Counted from the stretch's first letter, positions 25,462 to 34,750 are shown. The stretch is DNA of 64,000 nt from JAISGQ01 sp045536305 (GCA_045536305.1 JAZSNH010000093.1:1-64000); one strand, 5' to 3'. Notes: generated by a model not told the origin, from the letters alone. A program made the numbers and translations.

Positions 25462-25926
25462 TTAAAGCTTTTTCGTCTGCTTCCTTATAACCTTAAGAGC
25501 AGCGGCTGTAAAATCCACACTGCCGCGAGCGGTATATTTTGCTCGTCCTTCCTTTTCATTATATGTATAGTCAAACTTACACTCAGAATAGCCGTTTGCA
25601 GGGTCATCTATCTCCGCGCATACTCGCGCCGCAATATCCTTCGCCAGGTTTATTTCGCAGATATATTCCACCACTATGCAAACATCGGGGTTGTTCTTTT
25701 GGCACGGAGACGAAAGAAAACCGTCCTGCTCATTCGCCTCCTGTGCGTTTTCTTCGCCCGGAGTGCGAAACAGCGCCTCTATATCATCGGCAGTAAATCT
25801 CCACTGTCCGCCGATCTTTTTGCCCTTGAGCCTGCCATCCTTGAGATAATTTCTTATTGTTCTGTCTGTAAGCCCTGTCTTCTGCGCGACATCCTCAACC
25901 GTATACAGCTTATCGAACTCCAACAT
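25462..25926 (-). CDS. Excisionase/MerR-like helix-turn-helix protein
   Basis: 154-residue protein. The N-terminal 55 residues form an HTH_17-type winged helix (LYTVEDVAQKTGLTDRTIRN followed by YLKDGRLKGKKIGGQWRF), as in excisionase-type DNA-binding proteins. The remaining 100 residues have a mixed alpha/beta pattern (VCIVVEYICEINLAKDIAAR; GSVDFTAAALKVI) that I do not recognise. Good AGGAGG site. No phage or transposon genes lie nearby, so it looks like a resident regulator. Targets unknown; the ABC operon downstream on the same strand is a candidate. Confidence 0.75.
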   Translation of the reverse strand: MLEFDKLYTVEDVAQKTGLTDRTIRNYLKDGRLKGKKIGGQWRFTADDIEALFRTPGEENAQEANEQDGFLSSPCQKNNPDVCIVVEYICEINLAKDIAARVCAEIDDPANGYSECKFDYTYNEKEGRAKYTARGSVDFTAAALKVIRKQTKKL

Positions 25927-26002
25927 TTATACACACCTCCTGATTATACGATTTTATTTTATTTCATAAACTTTCATGTGTCAAGTGAGGAATTAAAAGT
26001 GA

Positions 26003-26031
26003 AAAGGCTCTCTGCACAGCAGAGAGCCTTT
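26003..26031. terminator. Terminator downstream of the VanW gene
   Basis: Perfect 13-base stem AAAGGCTCTCTGC-aca-GCAGAGAGCCTTT, five bases past the VanW stop on the minus strand. Confidence 0.8.
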
Positions 26032-26035
26032 ATCA

Positions 26036-28492
26036 TTAATCTGCCCAGCTTGCGCCTGCAGGCAATGTGTTCGTATATACAACAATGTTAAGCGGCTTGT
26101 AGGTACTTGTCGCTTCCTTTGTGCGGTACAGAAGCTCGCCATCCTTATATACATAGCGGTATGTGGTTGAGGTATAACCTGCCGCACCTATGGTTTTGCC
26201 TTTCTTTGTTGCTGTTTCATGTTTGTAAAGTCTGGAGGGGGCTACGTAATTTGAGTTGTTGGAGGTTATTTTACATGTGATTCCGTCGGCTGTGCCCCAG
26301 TATTCACAGTGGAGATAATCTCCCTCAACATACATTACTATCTTTACGGGATATTCCTTGTTGTTGACGATATAGAGGTCGGGCCAAGGGTAAGATACGG
26401 TTGCGTCTGTTCCTGCAACCTCCATATATCCGACTGCATAAGCATGGTTTATTCTTCCCGGCTCTTCCTTGTTTTCCTCCTTCGGAATATACAGATTACA
26501 GAGCAGCGCGGTATAGTACATTGTGGAAGAAACCTGACAGATACCGCCGCCAACGCCTGTGTCCGCACCCTCGGAGGTGTAAACCGTAGCGTAGGAATAT
26601 CCTTTTTCAACCGTTCTTTCGCCAACGATGTTGTTAAAGCTTATCTTCTCTCCCGGCTGAAGGATCGTGCCGTTTATAGTGCTCGCCGCAAGGGCGATAT
26701 TGGAAGCACGTGCCTTGTTGCTGGAGCTGTCAAACTTTGATGCCCACGAAGACAGCAGATCGAGACAGTAGGGTGCGCGAAGCTCTACAAGAGATACCTG
26801 CGGTTCGGTAAGGGCCATGGTGATGGTCCATTCTTCGCCTCCGCCCGAAACAAGCCTTTTTGCGGAATCAAGGTCAAACTGCTTTCCCACGATCTCGGGC
26901 ACAAACACCATTTCGCCCGTTGCAGAGGTCGTTGTGGAGGCGTCCTTGGGTTCACACACAACCTCGCCGTATATCTTGTCCATGTCAACCTCGGGAGCTT
27001 CGATTATGTGAACATTTGCCTCAACCGAGCCACCTCCGCTTCTCACACAGGACTTGAGGTCTGCAAGAAATTCTTCATATTCTATGCCGACGCCGTTTTT
27101 GCCTGCATGGACGATAAGCTTTTCACCATCGATGGTGTAATGCGGCTCTACCATTGTATCTCCCTGTGTTGCGGCGAGATCTGTAAGCAAGCTTTTTATT
27201 TTTGTCTCATTACAGATTATGGAGCCGTCGGAAACAAGCGATTCCTTGCCGATGATCTCTGTTCCGGAAATAATATCGAGATATGTAACCTCCGCCGTTC
27301 CCGGCTTTGCGTATGCAAAATCGTAGTCGGAAAGCTTTATAGTGTGAGGGGTTCCGTTTACATCTATACTGACGCTCTCTTCACTGAGCTTTTCATCAAC
27401 ACTTTCCTTGAGTATTGAATAGAGAATATCGCTGTCGACCTCTTCTATTCCGGCGCGTACTTCGATGGGGTTCTTCGGTCTCATGGCGAGAATTATCGAT
27501 ACCGTTGCAATTATTGCAGCAGCAGCCACACAGCCTGAGGCTATAAAGGCTATTCTCTTCATTCTGGAGCGGTTCGCGCTTGCTCTCTTTGCTCTGCGGC
27601 GTTCATCCGCATCGCCGCTTACAAGGAACTGAGCGTAAAACTCGGGCATTCCCTGAGGTCTGCGGTCTACAAGATCACGCTGCTCCGCAGACAGGTTCTG
27701 ATAGCCTCTGGACGGGGGCGCAGGACGCGATGGAGGCATAGGACGCTGCTGTGATGGAGGCATAGGACGCTGCGGCGGTGCAGGACGTCTCATTTGAGGA
27801 GACGGCGCATCGAAATCATCCTCAAAGTCATCAGAAAAATCATCGCTGAAATTATTCGCTGCCGTATAGCTGTTTCTCACAGGCATTCTTCTCGCGGCAG
27901 GTGCGTCGAAATCATCCTCGAAATCGTCCTCAAAGCCGCCGTCGAAATCGTCCTCAAAGGTCTGCTGCGGCACATACGCCGAACGCACAGGAACCTCTTC
28001 TCTGACAGTATAGTCCTGTTTCTGCCTCATAGCTCGGTATTCGTCAAGGCTTCGAGCCGAGCCTGCACCGACTGAGCTTACCTGCGGCTCGAAGGAATCA
28101 AAGCCGTAGCCGAAGTCGGAAAAATCATCGCCGAAGCCATCGTCGGAAGCTGCTGTATCTGAAAAATCATCATCAAAATCATCAAACAGGTACTCTTCCC
28201 TTTGAGCGGGCTCGGGGCGCGAGGGCTGTCCATAGCCTCTGTCATCAGGCTGTGCTCCCGCACGGCGCGCGGAGACTTTCTGCGGCTTGATATCCTCAAA
28301 ATCATCCTCAAGAGAATCAATAGAGCCGCTTCTCATGCTTTTGTAATTATCGGTCTGCATCATTCCCGAAACAGCCGAGCGTCGGTTTCCTCTGCCGTAT
28401 ACATCATTATAATCATAGGCGGACCTGCTCGGTCCTCCCGTTCCCTGAGGCGCCGGACGGCGCGGTCTGTCATATCTGCCGTAATTATCCAT
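26036..28492 (-). CDS. VanW-family protein with long disordered cytoplasmic N-terminus
   Basis: 818 residues. Residues 1-310 are low-complexity: Arg/Pro/Tyr at the start, then acidic Phe-Asp repeats (DDFDDDF, two copies of FEDDFDAP near 191 and 223), then Pro-rich RPMPPS repeats (about 242-262) encoded by a 24-base tandem repeat. One membrane segment follows (313-337). The outer part has a peptidoglycan-binding-like region and the VanW domain (about 590-740; INGTILQPGEKISFNN, GGGICQVSSTMY). VanW function is unknown; related proteins (YoaR type) are cell-wall associated. The long charged cytoplasmic tail is unusual. Confidence 0.88.
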   Translation of the reverse strand: MDNYGRYDRPRRPAPQGTGGPSRSAYDYNDVYGRGNRRSAVSGMMQTDNYKSMRSGSIDSLEDDFEDIKPQKVSARRAGAQPDDRGYGQPSRPEPAQREEYLFDDFDDDFSDTAASDDGFGDDFSDFGYGFDSFEPQVSSVGAGSARSLDEYRAMRQKQDYTVREEVPVRSAYVPQQTFEDDFDGGFEDDFEDDFDAPAARRMPVRNSYTAANNFSDDFSDDFEDDFDAPSPQMRRPAPPQRPMPPSQQRPMPPSRPAPPSRGYQNLSAEQRDLVDRRPQGMPEFYAQFLVSGDADERRRAKRASANRSRMKRIAFIASGCVAAAAIIATVSIILAMRPKNPIEVRAGIEEVDSDILYSILKESVDEKLSEESVSIDVNGTPHTIKLSDYDFAYAKPGTAEVTYLDIISGTEIIGKESLVSDGSIICNETKIKSLLTDLAATQGDTMVEPHYTIDGEKLIVHAGKNGVGIEYEEFLADLKSCVRSGGGSVEANVHIIEAPEVDMDKIYGEVVCEPKDASTTTSATGEMVFVPEIVGKQFDLDSAKRLVSGGGEEWTITMALTEPQVSLVELRAPYCLDLLSSWASKFDSSSNKARASNIALAASTINGTILQPGEKISFNNIVGERTVEKGYSYATVYTSEGADTGVGGGICQVSSTMYYTALLCNLYIPKEENKEEPGRINHAYAVGYMEVAGTDATVSYPWPDLYIVNNKEYPVKIVMYVEGDYLHCEYWGTADGITCKITSNNSNYVAPSRLYKHETATKKGKTIGAAGYTSTTYRYVYKDGELLYRTKEATSTYKPLNIVVYTNTLPAGASWAD

Positions 28493-28614
28493 AATCTGAC
28501 CTCGCTTGCAAACAAGCGTCTCCTTCCCGAAAATGATAGGGTTTATATTTTACATTATCCGCTCTTTGCCTTCAATAGATTTCATTATAAATTCTCAACA
28601 GGTTAACCGTTTGT

Positions 28615-29175
28615 TTAAACTTGCTTTACTTTGCCTTTTTCTATTGCTTCTTTGTGTATTTCCCTGATTCTGTTTTTTACATCCGAGGCAAACTCTGCTT
28701 CTTCTCCCTCGATAAAGCAGCCCTTTTTGAAAATCACATATTCCTGCGGCAGCACCGCAACAATAAAAAAGCACTTGCTTTCATAAATCCTCTCAGCGTC
28801 AAACAGGTTTCTTTCTGTCACCGTTTCTCCGTTCTGCTTGCTGCAGAGGATATCCTCACTCACGCTTGCGACAGCCTCACAGCCGCTCTCACCGATACGG
28901 CTCTTTTCCTTTTTGATTATCTTTCTGTATTTTATATAAACAGCCGCTTCTGCAGCAAGGGGAGCCAGCGCATAAAAAATATAGGTAGAATAATGATATT
29001 CCGGCTCGACACCGCTCGCCGCGTAATATATGCTGAACGCGCCTCCCGCTATGCCGACCGCAACAAGAAGAATGTGGAGCAGTACGGCAGCAGTGCGTCC
29101 GTAGCATATAAATTTTGCCGCCCTGACTATTATCTTCTCGGTGTATTCAAATTTGCTGATATAGCTTGACTTCAT
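28615..29175 (-). CDS. YcxB-like membrane protein
   Basis: 186 residues: a short N-terminus, two adjacent hydrophobic segments (about 28-50 and 64-80), a basic turn (KYRKIIKKEKSR) and a soluble C-terminal half with the YcxB-like strand pattern (YESKCFFIVAVLPQEYVIFK). Function unknown. Weak ribosome site (AGAGG, about 13 bases away). It lies upstream of the VanW gene on the same strand, separated by 122 bases. Confidence 0.65.
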   Translation of the reverse strand: MKSSYISKFEYTEKIIVRAAKFICYGRTAAVLLHILLVAVGIAGGAFSIYYAASGVEPEYHYSTYIFYALAPLAAEAAVYIKYRKIIKKEKSRIGESGCEAVASVSEDILCSKQNGETVTERNLFDAERIYESKCFFIVAVLPQEYVIFKKGCFIEGEEAEFASDVKNRIREIHKEAIEKGKVKQV

Positions 29176-29369
29176 TTTACCAAAACGCCTCTTTCTGATT
29201 TCTTCATAACAGGCATGCCAAAGCAGACTTTATTTCTCCTTTGGTAAAGATTATTATACTTCTTTTTAGCCTGAAGGTAAAGAGTCTTCAAAGACATTTC
29301 ATATAATTGCGGCTCATTTTTATGTTAAAATCGCTAAAAACTATAGATATATTTATAAAATGCGTCAAA

Positions 29370-29408
29370 TTGACTTTCAGCGCAGCTTAACGTAAACTAA
29401 ATGTTAAG
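29370..29408 (+). promoter_or_regulatory. Promoter and operator-like dyad of the mannan-oligosaccharide operon
   Basis: TTGACT at 29370-29375, 17-base spacer, TAAACT at 29393-29398. An inverted repeat CTTAAC-N11-GTTAAG (29386-29408) covers the -10 region, and within it TTAACGTAAA has the central CG typical of LacI-family sites. The LacI gene at 31739 is the obvious candidate regulator. Confidence 0.6.
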
Positions 29409-29436
29409 TAAAAAATAAACTTAAGGAGGAATTCTT

Positions 29437-30456
29437 ATGTCCGCAAAGCTTATAAACTGCGCCTCTCTTCCGAATATTCCCTGGGAAAACAAGCCCGAGG
29501 GATATGAACTGCCCGTATGGAGATACAGCAAAAACCCCATAACAAAGCGCCATCCGATAAAGGATGTTGACAGAATATTCAACAGCGCGCTCGTTCCCTT
29601 CGAGGGGGAATTTGCAGGCGTTTTCAGAGGAGACGGCTGCGACGGCGTTTCCCGTCTTTATACCGGACACAGCCGCGACGGCATCAGTTGGGAATTTGAA
29701 GAGGAGCCCATATCCTTTATCGACGAGAACGGCGAGCCCTTCCAGCCCCGATATGCCTATGACCCGAGAGTCGTTCCCATTGATGACGGTTATTATCTTG
29801 TTATGTGGTGCACCGATTTTTACAGTCCTGCCATAGGCACTGCAAAAACAAAGGATTTCAAGACCTATACAAGGCTTGAGAATCCTTTCCTGCCTCCCAC
29901 ACGAAATGCAGTGCTTTTCCCAAGAAGAATTAACGGCAACTATGTAATGCTTTCGCGTCCCAGCGACAACGGTCACACCCCCTTCGGAGACATCTATCTT
30001 TCCGAAAGCCCCGACCTTACCTACTGGGGCAAACATAAGCATGTTATGGCTCCCACCAAGGGCTGGCAGTCGCTCAAGATCGGCGGCGGCGCAGCACCCA
30101 TCGAGACAAGCGAGGGCTGGCTGATGTTCTATCACGGCGTTTGCCACACCTGCAGCGGCTATGTTTATTCCATGGGCGGTGCTATTCTCGATATCAATGA
30201 GCCTTCCAAGGTAAAATACCGCTGCCGTAATTTCCTCCTTTCCCCTCAGGAAAAATACGAGGAAACAGGCTTTGTTCCGAATGTTGTATTCCCCTGTGCC
30301 GCTCTCACCGACGGCGACACGGGAAGGATCGCTGTCTATTACGGCTGCGCCGATTCCTATGTGGGCGTTGCTTTTACTACGGTCGATGAGGCTGTCGATT
30401 ATATTATCAAAAACAGCGTCGTAAACGAAAATGATACCGAAAGCGGGCGAATCTGA
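29437..30456 (+). CDS. GH130 beta-1,4-mannosyl-oligosaccharide phosphorylase
   Basis: 339-residue five-bladed beta-propeller enzyme of family GH130. The conserved catalytic Asp lies in YAYDPRVV (D109), with GGGAAPIETSEGWLMFYHGV as the second family signature. It cleaves beta-1,4-mannosides with phosphate, giving mannose 1-phosphate, in the cytosol (no signal peptide). Length is closer to mannooligosaccharide phosphorylases (RaMP2 type) than to the longer mannosylglucose phosphorylases, but the partnership with a cellobiose 2-epimerase would also suit the latter. Strong AAGGAGG site. TGATG overlap with the epimerase gene. Confidence 0.87.
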   Translation: MSAKLINCASLPNIPWENKPEGYELPVWRYSKNPITKRHPIKDVDRIFNSALVPFEGEFAGVFRGDGCDGVSRLYTGHSRDGISWEFEEEPISFIDENGEPFQPRYAYDPRVVPIDDGYYLVMWCTDFYSPAIGTAKTKDFKTYTRLENPFLPPTRNAVLFPRRINGNYVMLSRPSDNGHTPFGDIYLSESPDLTYWGKHKHVMAPTKGWQSLKIGGGAAPIETSEGWLMFYHGVCHTCSGYVYSMGGAILDINEPSKVKYRCRNFLLSPQEKYEETGFVPNVVFPCAALTDGDTGRIAVYYGCADSYVGVAFTTVDEAVDYIIKNSVVNENDTESGRI

Positions 30457-31733
30457 TGAGACAAATGGCTGAGGGAATGCTTGAGCATCTTGAAAATCAG
30501 CTTATACCCTTCTGGCACAGCATGCGCGACGAAGAAAAAGGCGGCTACTTTGGTCTTCGCGACCGCTCACTTGCTATAGATGAGGACGCTCCGAAGGGCG
30601 CGGTGTATATGAGCCGTATTCTGTGGTTTTTTTCAAACAGCTATATGCTCCTTGGTACAGATGAGCTGCTCGACGATGCCGAGCATGCATATAATTTTAT
30701 TCGCGACTGTATGACAGATAAGGAAAACGGCGGCATATTCTGGTCTGTAATGCGTGACGGCAGTACATGCGATACGGGCAAGCACACCTATGCTCACGCC
30801 TTTGCTGTCTATGCCCTCGCATCCTATGCGCGCGCAAGCGGCGAAAGAGAGCCTTTGGAGCTTGCTATGGAGCTTTTTAATACGATAGAGAGCAGATGCC
30901 GCGAGGGCGAGCGTTATCACGAGGCCTTTTCCGAGACGTTTGAGCCTATCGACAATGTCCGTATGCGCGAATACGGCATTTACTCAAAGCACACCATGAA
31001 CACACTCCTGCACCTTGCAGAGGCTTATGCCGAGCTTTTTGAGGCAGGCGGCGAGGAATTTGTCCGCGAAAGACTTGCATGGCTTCTTGAGGAGTATACC
31101 GAAAAGGTTTACGACAAGGAAAAGCGCCGCCTTAATGTGTTTTTTGACAAAGATATGACGCCTGTCGGCGATATACGCTCCTACGGCCATGAGATCGAGG
31201 CTTCATGGCTCATGGATCTTGCGGGTGTTGCGGTGTCAAGCTGTGACAGCGAGAAAAAATATTCATCGCTTTTTGATAAGTGCCACGCCGCCTCTGTCGC
31301 TCTTGCCGAGGAAGCTTACGAAAACGCCATTACCGACAGCGGTGCATTTATCTGCACCATTGCAGACGGTGAGGTTGATCGGGAGTATGTCTGGTGGGCT
31401 CAGGCAGAGGCTGTTCTCGGCTTTACCAACGCATATCTCTGCACCCTTGATGAGAAATATCTTCGTGCCGCTTACTGCGTCTGGGATCATATACAGGATA
31501 ATTTCATCGATCGGCGCGACAGAGGCGGAGAATGGTTTTACGCCGTATCCGCTGACGGTACGCCCACCGACGGCTGTCTTGCGGGGGAATGGAAATGCCC
31601 CTATCACAACGGCAGAATGTGCATAAAAATTGTGGAGTGGCAGCAGGCGTGCGAAATACTTGAGAGATACAACAGCGGCGGCGACGGTGAGCTCACCATC
31701 ACTGTCGGTGATGAGATGAATTACGAGGACTGA
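30456..31733 (+). CDS. ce: Cellobiose 2-epimerase
   Basis: 425-residue (alpha/alpha)6-barrel enzyme of the N-acylglucosamine 2-epimerase family. Catalytic histidines are expected at H245 (SYGHEIEAS) and H384 (CPYHNGRM), with the aromatic WAQAEAV segment. It epimerises the reducing-end sugar of cellobiose or mannobiose, giving for example mannosyl-glucose for a GH130 phosphorylase. Start overlaps the GH130 stop (TGATG), so the pair is translationally coupled. No export signal, so cytosolic. Together they form the known Ruminococcus-type route for beta-mannan disaccharides. Confidence 0.9.
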   Translation: MRQMAEGMLEHLENQLIPFWHSMRDEEKGGYFGLRDRSLAIDEDAPKGAVYMSRILWFFSNSYMLLGTDELLDDAEHAYNFIRDCMTDKENGGIFWSVMRDGSTCDTGKHTYAHAFAVYALASYARASGEREPLELAMELFNTIESRCREGERYHEAFSETFEPIDNVRMREYGIYSKHTMNTLLHLAEAYAELFEAGGEEFVRERLAWLLEEYTEKVYDKEKRRLNVFFDKDMTPVGDIRSYGHEIEASWLMDLAGVAVSSCDSEKKYSSLFDKCHAASVALAEEAYENAITDSGAFICTIADGEVDREYVWWAQAEAVLGFTNAYLCTLDEKYLRAAYCVWDHIQDNFIDRRDRGGEWFYAVSADGTPTDGCLAGEWKCPYHNGRMCIKIVEWQQACEILERYNSGGDGELTITVGDEMNYED

Positions 31734-31738
31734 TACAA

Positions 31739-32716
31739 TTGAAAAAGGTATCCATGAAAGATATCGCCGAGATTTTCGGTGTCAGTACCGTTACTGTCTC
31801 AAAGGCTCTCGGTGATAAGGACGGCGTTGGAGAAAAGCTTCGCGCGGAAATAAAGAAAAAAGCCGCTGAGCTTGGTTATTTCCAGAGCTCTTCCTCCAAA
31901 ACCAGAAGCATAGGTGTTCTTGTTCCCGAGCGTTTCTTCGGCGCAAATACCTTTTATTCCCGTTTTTACAGTGAAATTTCAATTGCGGCCGCCGATTCGG
32001 GCGCGTTTACCACTCTTGAGATAATTTCGGGTTCTGACGAGACCGCACTCAATCTTCCGAAGCTTTTTACCATTTCCGACGGCATTATTTTTCTCGGCCA
32101 GTTTTCTAATCGGTATATCGATGCCGTGACCGATATCGGAAAGCCTTATGTTCTGCTGGATTTTTACTCAGAAAAGAAGGATGCCACCTGTATTGTCAGC
32201 GATAACAGCCACGACAGCTACCGTATGACAAAATATCTTATCGACCACGGCCATAAAAATATCGGGTTTGTAGGCTCTGTTTTTGAGACAACCAGCATAC
32301 TCGACAGGTATCTGGGATATCACCGCGCACTGATGGAAAACTTTCTTCCGCTTCGCACAAACTGGATCATCCCCGACAGAAAAAACGGCGAGACACTACC
32401 GTTTTTTGCGCTCCCCGATCCTTTGCCCGATGCCTTTATGTGCAACTGCGACAACACCGCCGTTCGTCTTATAGAGCAGCTTAAAAGCCGCGGCATACGG
32501 GTCCCTAAGGATATATCCGTTGTCGCCTACGACGATTCTCCCTTTGCACAATTGTGTGAGCCAAAGCTGACCACCTGCCGCGTTGACACCAAAAAAATGA
32601 GCCGTACTGCGGTAGTTTCTCTGCTCAGCCGCATAGAAGGCGCTCCCTTCTTCTGCGGCAGACTGCTCGCACCCGGAGAAATAATAGAGCGCGATTCTGT
32701 CGCATTTCTCAGATAA
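31739..32716 (+). CDS. LacI-family transcriptional regulator
   Basis: 325 residues; N-terminal LacI HTH and hinge (VSMKDIAEIFGVSTVTVSKAL), then a periplasmic-binding-protein-like sugar sensor domain. The start is TTG at 31739: GAGGA lies nine bases upstream and the protein then begins MKKVSMKDIAE as in relatives; the alternative ATG at 31754 would cut the HTH short. Five bases after the epimerase gene, so in the same operon and likely controlling it in response to a manno- or cello-oligosaccharide. Confidence 0.9.
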   Translation: MKKVSMKDIAEIFGVSTVTVSKALGDKDGVGEKLRAEIKKKAAELGYFQSSSSKTRSIGVLVPERFFGANTFYSRFYSEISIAAADSGAFTTLEIISGSDETALNLPKLFTISDGIIFLGQFSNRYIDAVTDIGKPYVLLDFYSEKKDATCIVSDNSHDSYRMTKYLIDHGHKNIGFVGSVFETTSILDRYLGYHRALMENFLPLRTNWIIPDRKNGETLPFFALPDPLPDAFMCNCDNTAVRLIEQLKSRGIRVPKDISVVAYDDSPFAQLCEPKLTTCRVDTKKMSRTAVVSLLSRIEGAPFFCGRLLAPGEIIERDSVAFLR

Positions 32717-32774
32717 AACGACTGCTCTCTTTTCGAAAACAGATATTCATCACACTCTGTTACTCTTTTGTTCA

Positions 32775-32802
32775 TTGACTTTTTTTAATTAAATGGTATA
32801 GT
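32775..32802 (+). promoter_or_regulatory. Promoter before the 277-residue membrane protein
   Basis: TTGACT, 16-base spacer, extended -10 TGGTATAGT, about 30 bases before the ribosome site AAAGGAGGAG. Confidence 0.55.
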
Positions 32803-32832
32803 TATTGTATTATTCCAAAGGAGGAGCTCTGT

Positions 32833-33666
32833 ATGGACGAGAAGCTTCTTGATTCTAACATCCCCGAAGAAACCGAAAAAATCGCAGAGGATACCGCCAT
32901 TCTTTCCGAGGAAGAGGACAACAGCGTTATAATCACCGTTGACGACGATGATTCCGGCGTCGATGCCGATGAGCTTGAAAAAGCCGTTTTCGAAAAGATA
33001 AGTGCAAGGGAATCCCACATCGAGGAATATATTCCTCCAAAGCTCGGTCCGCTGAAGTGGATAGAAAATTTCGTTTACAGAAACAAGACCCTTATAATCA
33101 TTGCGATAGGTGCGATTTTATCACTGACCTACATTATCGTGACCTCTCTGCCGGCAAAGCACGATCTTCGGCTCTCGCTTTATGTCAGCTACTCTGATTT
33201 TACATCCTCTGTTCAGCCCTATCTTGAAAATGAGCTTGTAAATTACTGTGATGACTGGGACGGCGATGAGAAGATCTCCGTTTTGACCCGCAAGTTCGAT
33301 ATCTCCATTGACAACGGCTTTGCAGCCGCCGCATATTACGGCATCGTTCAGGATCACCTCAACGGCAAGCCTGAGAGTATGCTGTGGGTCGTTGATGAGG
33401 GGCTTTACAAAATGATGATCGACGGCTACGGCGAAGAGATTTTTGAATCCTATAAGGGCGCTCCGCTGTGGATTGAGATCACATGGAACGAAAAGCTCAA
33501 TGATTGTATCTCGTCAAACCAATCTCCGCGCTTCGGCTTCTGTCTGCTCCGCATGACAGACGAATTCAGAGAAAACAAGGAGCTTTGCAAATCCTACGAC
33601 ACTGCATTGCAGTTCCTTGAAAAGCTCAGCGCGGCACGGCCTGAGATATTAAACCCCGAACAATAA
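32833..33666 (+). CDS. Single-pass membrane protein of unknown function
   Basis: 277 residues: an acidic, probably disordered N-terminal 65 residues (SEEEDNSVIITVDDDDSGVD), a basic-flanked membrane segment at about 85-105 (TLIIIAIGAILSLTYIIVTS) and an extracellular domain with alternating strands and helices. I do not recognise a family. Strong ribosome site and own promoter and terminator indicate a monocistronic gene. Placed after the LacI gene without overlap. Confidence 0.75.
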   Translation: MDEKLLDSNIPEETEKIAEDTAILSEEEDNSVIITVDDDDSGVDADELEKAVFEKISARESHIEEYIPPKLGPLKWIENFVYRNKTLIIIAIGAILSLTYIIVTSLPAKHDLRLSLYVSYSDFTSSVQPYLENELVNYCDDWDGDEKISVLTRKFDISIDNGFAAAAYYGIVQDHLNGKPESMLWVVDEGLYKMMIDGYGEEIFESYKGAPLWIEITWNEKLNDCISSNQSPRFGFCLLRMTDEFRENKELCKSYDTALQFLEKLSAARPEILNPEQ

Positions 33667-33668
33667 AA

Positions 33669-33710
33669 CAAAAGCAGAGCCAACGCAAAATCGGCTCTGC
33701 TTTTTCTTTT
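33669..33710. terminator. Bidirectional terminator
   Basis: AAAGCAGAGCC-N11-GGCTCTGCTTT with T-runs on both strands, between the plus-strand membrane protein gene and the minus-strand HAAS gene. Confidence 0.8.
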
Positions 33711-33757
33711 GTATAAAAGCTTAAGCTATGCTCAATATTTGTCCCATAGAACTTACC

Positions 33758-34750
33758 TTATTTGTTTTTTATTGCGTAAACAAGGTTTGTGATTATTTCC
33801 AATACATGGCCGAAGGCAATGAAGGCAAAGAGGACAACATCAATATGCTCAAAGAATTTTCCGAGCACCTCCTGTGCGTCGCCTGCCATTGCAGCCACCT
33901 GCTGCAGTCCTTCTATGTTGAATACTCCCGACCCCACAAGGAAAATATAGGAGCAGACTATGGAAGCAAGGCTTGTGACAAGTCCTGTTATAAACACTGT
34001 CATGTTTTTGCGTCCTTCGATTATGCGGACAACATTTCTGATAATCGTCATAAGAGTCCAGATAACAAGGGGAATCCACACAGCCTTAACAGCCGCCATA
34101 TCAAAGAGAGGGATAGTTACGATATCCATGCCCTCTTCACCGATGGCTGCAATAATGGGCGCTGTGTCACCGAAGAAAAGGATAAGCACCGTAAAGAACA
34201 CCGCAAAGCAGATATCGACTATGCAGTCGGCTGTTTTGATCTTTTCCTTCTTCTGCGGAACGCTGGGAAGCTCCTCAAGCTTGTCGTCTATTCTAACATT
34301 CTTTCTTTCAAGAATTGCAAAGACAAATGTCAGTATCGCAAAGGCAGAGAAGAACATTCCCGGAACAACACTGAACAGCCATTCTGTGACATACTCAAAT
34401 ATTGATCCCTCACGATCGAATATCATGCCCATGACAAAAGCAAGTGTTGCGCCTATTGTCACTGCAATAATGACGATTTTAAGAACGATTTTGTACTTGA
34501 AATAATAGGTGCCACCGATAAGATGACCTACCGTATCGGTGTCGTACTTCTGTGCAAGCTCCGCAGGTGTGCCAAGCTCTGCCATAACCACCCTTATGTC
34601 CTGCTCGGTGGGAGTTATCTCGCCGCATCTGGCTTCGAGCATTTCATATATATTGCCTTCTATTTCCTTGCCCACCTCTTCCCTGTTCTTTTTGGGAAGA
34701 AGTCTTGTGACCGCATAGACATAACGCGCGATAAGTTCGTTGTTATTCAT
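33758..34750 (-). CDS. HAAS-domain multi-pass membrane protein
   Basis: 330 residues. The N-terminal 80 residues form a HAAS-type domain (ARYVYAVTRLLPKKNREEVGKEI and VMAELGTPAELAQKY), a three-helix module typically encoded next to PadR regulators. About six membrane segments follow. The ATG at 34750, overlapping the PadR stop by eight bases, is preferred over the TTG one codon earlier; GGAGGG lies nine bases upstream. Family knowledge: these proteins act with PadR in membrane or envelope signalling; the signal is unknown. Confidence 0.83.
   Translation of the reverse strand: MNNNELIARYVYAVTRLLPKKNREEVGKEIEGNIYEMLEARCGEITPTEQDIRVVMAELGTPAELAQKYDTDTVGHLIGGTYYFKYKIVLKIVIIAVTIGATLAFVMGMIFDREGSIFEYVTEWLFSVVPGMFFSAFAILTFVFAILERKNVRIDDKLEELPSVPQKKEKIKTADCIVDICFAVFFTVLILFFGDTAPIIAAIGEEGMDIVTIPLFDMAAVKAVWIPLVIWTLMTIIRNVVRIIEGRKNMTVFITGLVTSLASIVCSYIFLVGSGVFNIEGLQQVAAMAGDAQEVLGKFFEHIDVVLFAFIAFGHVLEIITNLVYAIKNK

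Noticed and set aside
25462..25926. Phage excisionase
   Set aside because: The HTH resembles excisionases, but there is no integrase, attachment-site repeat or phage gene around it.
33728..34405. 225-residue plus-strand frame opposite the HAAS gene
   Set aside because: No ribosome site; random-looking composition; HAAS protein is convincing.
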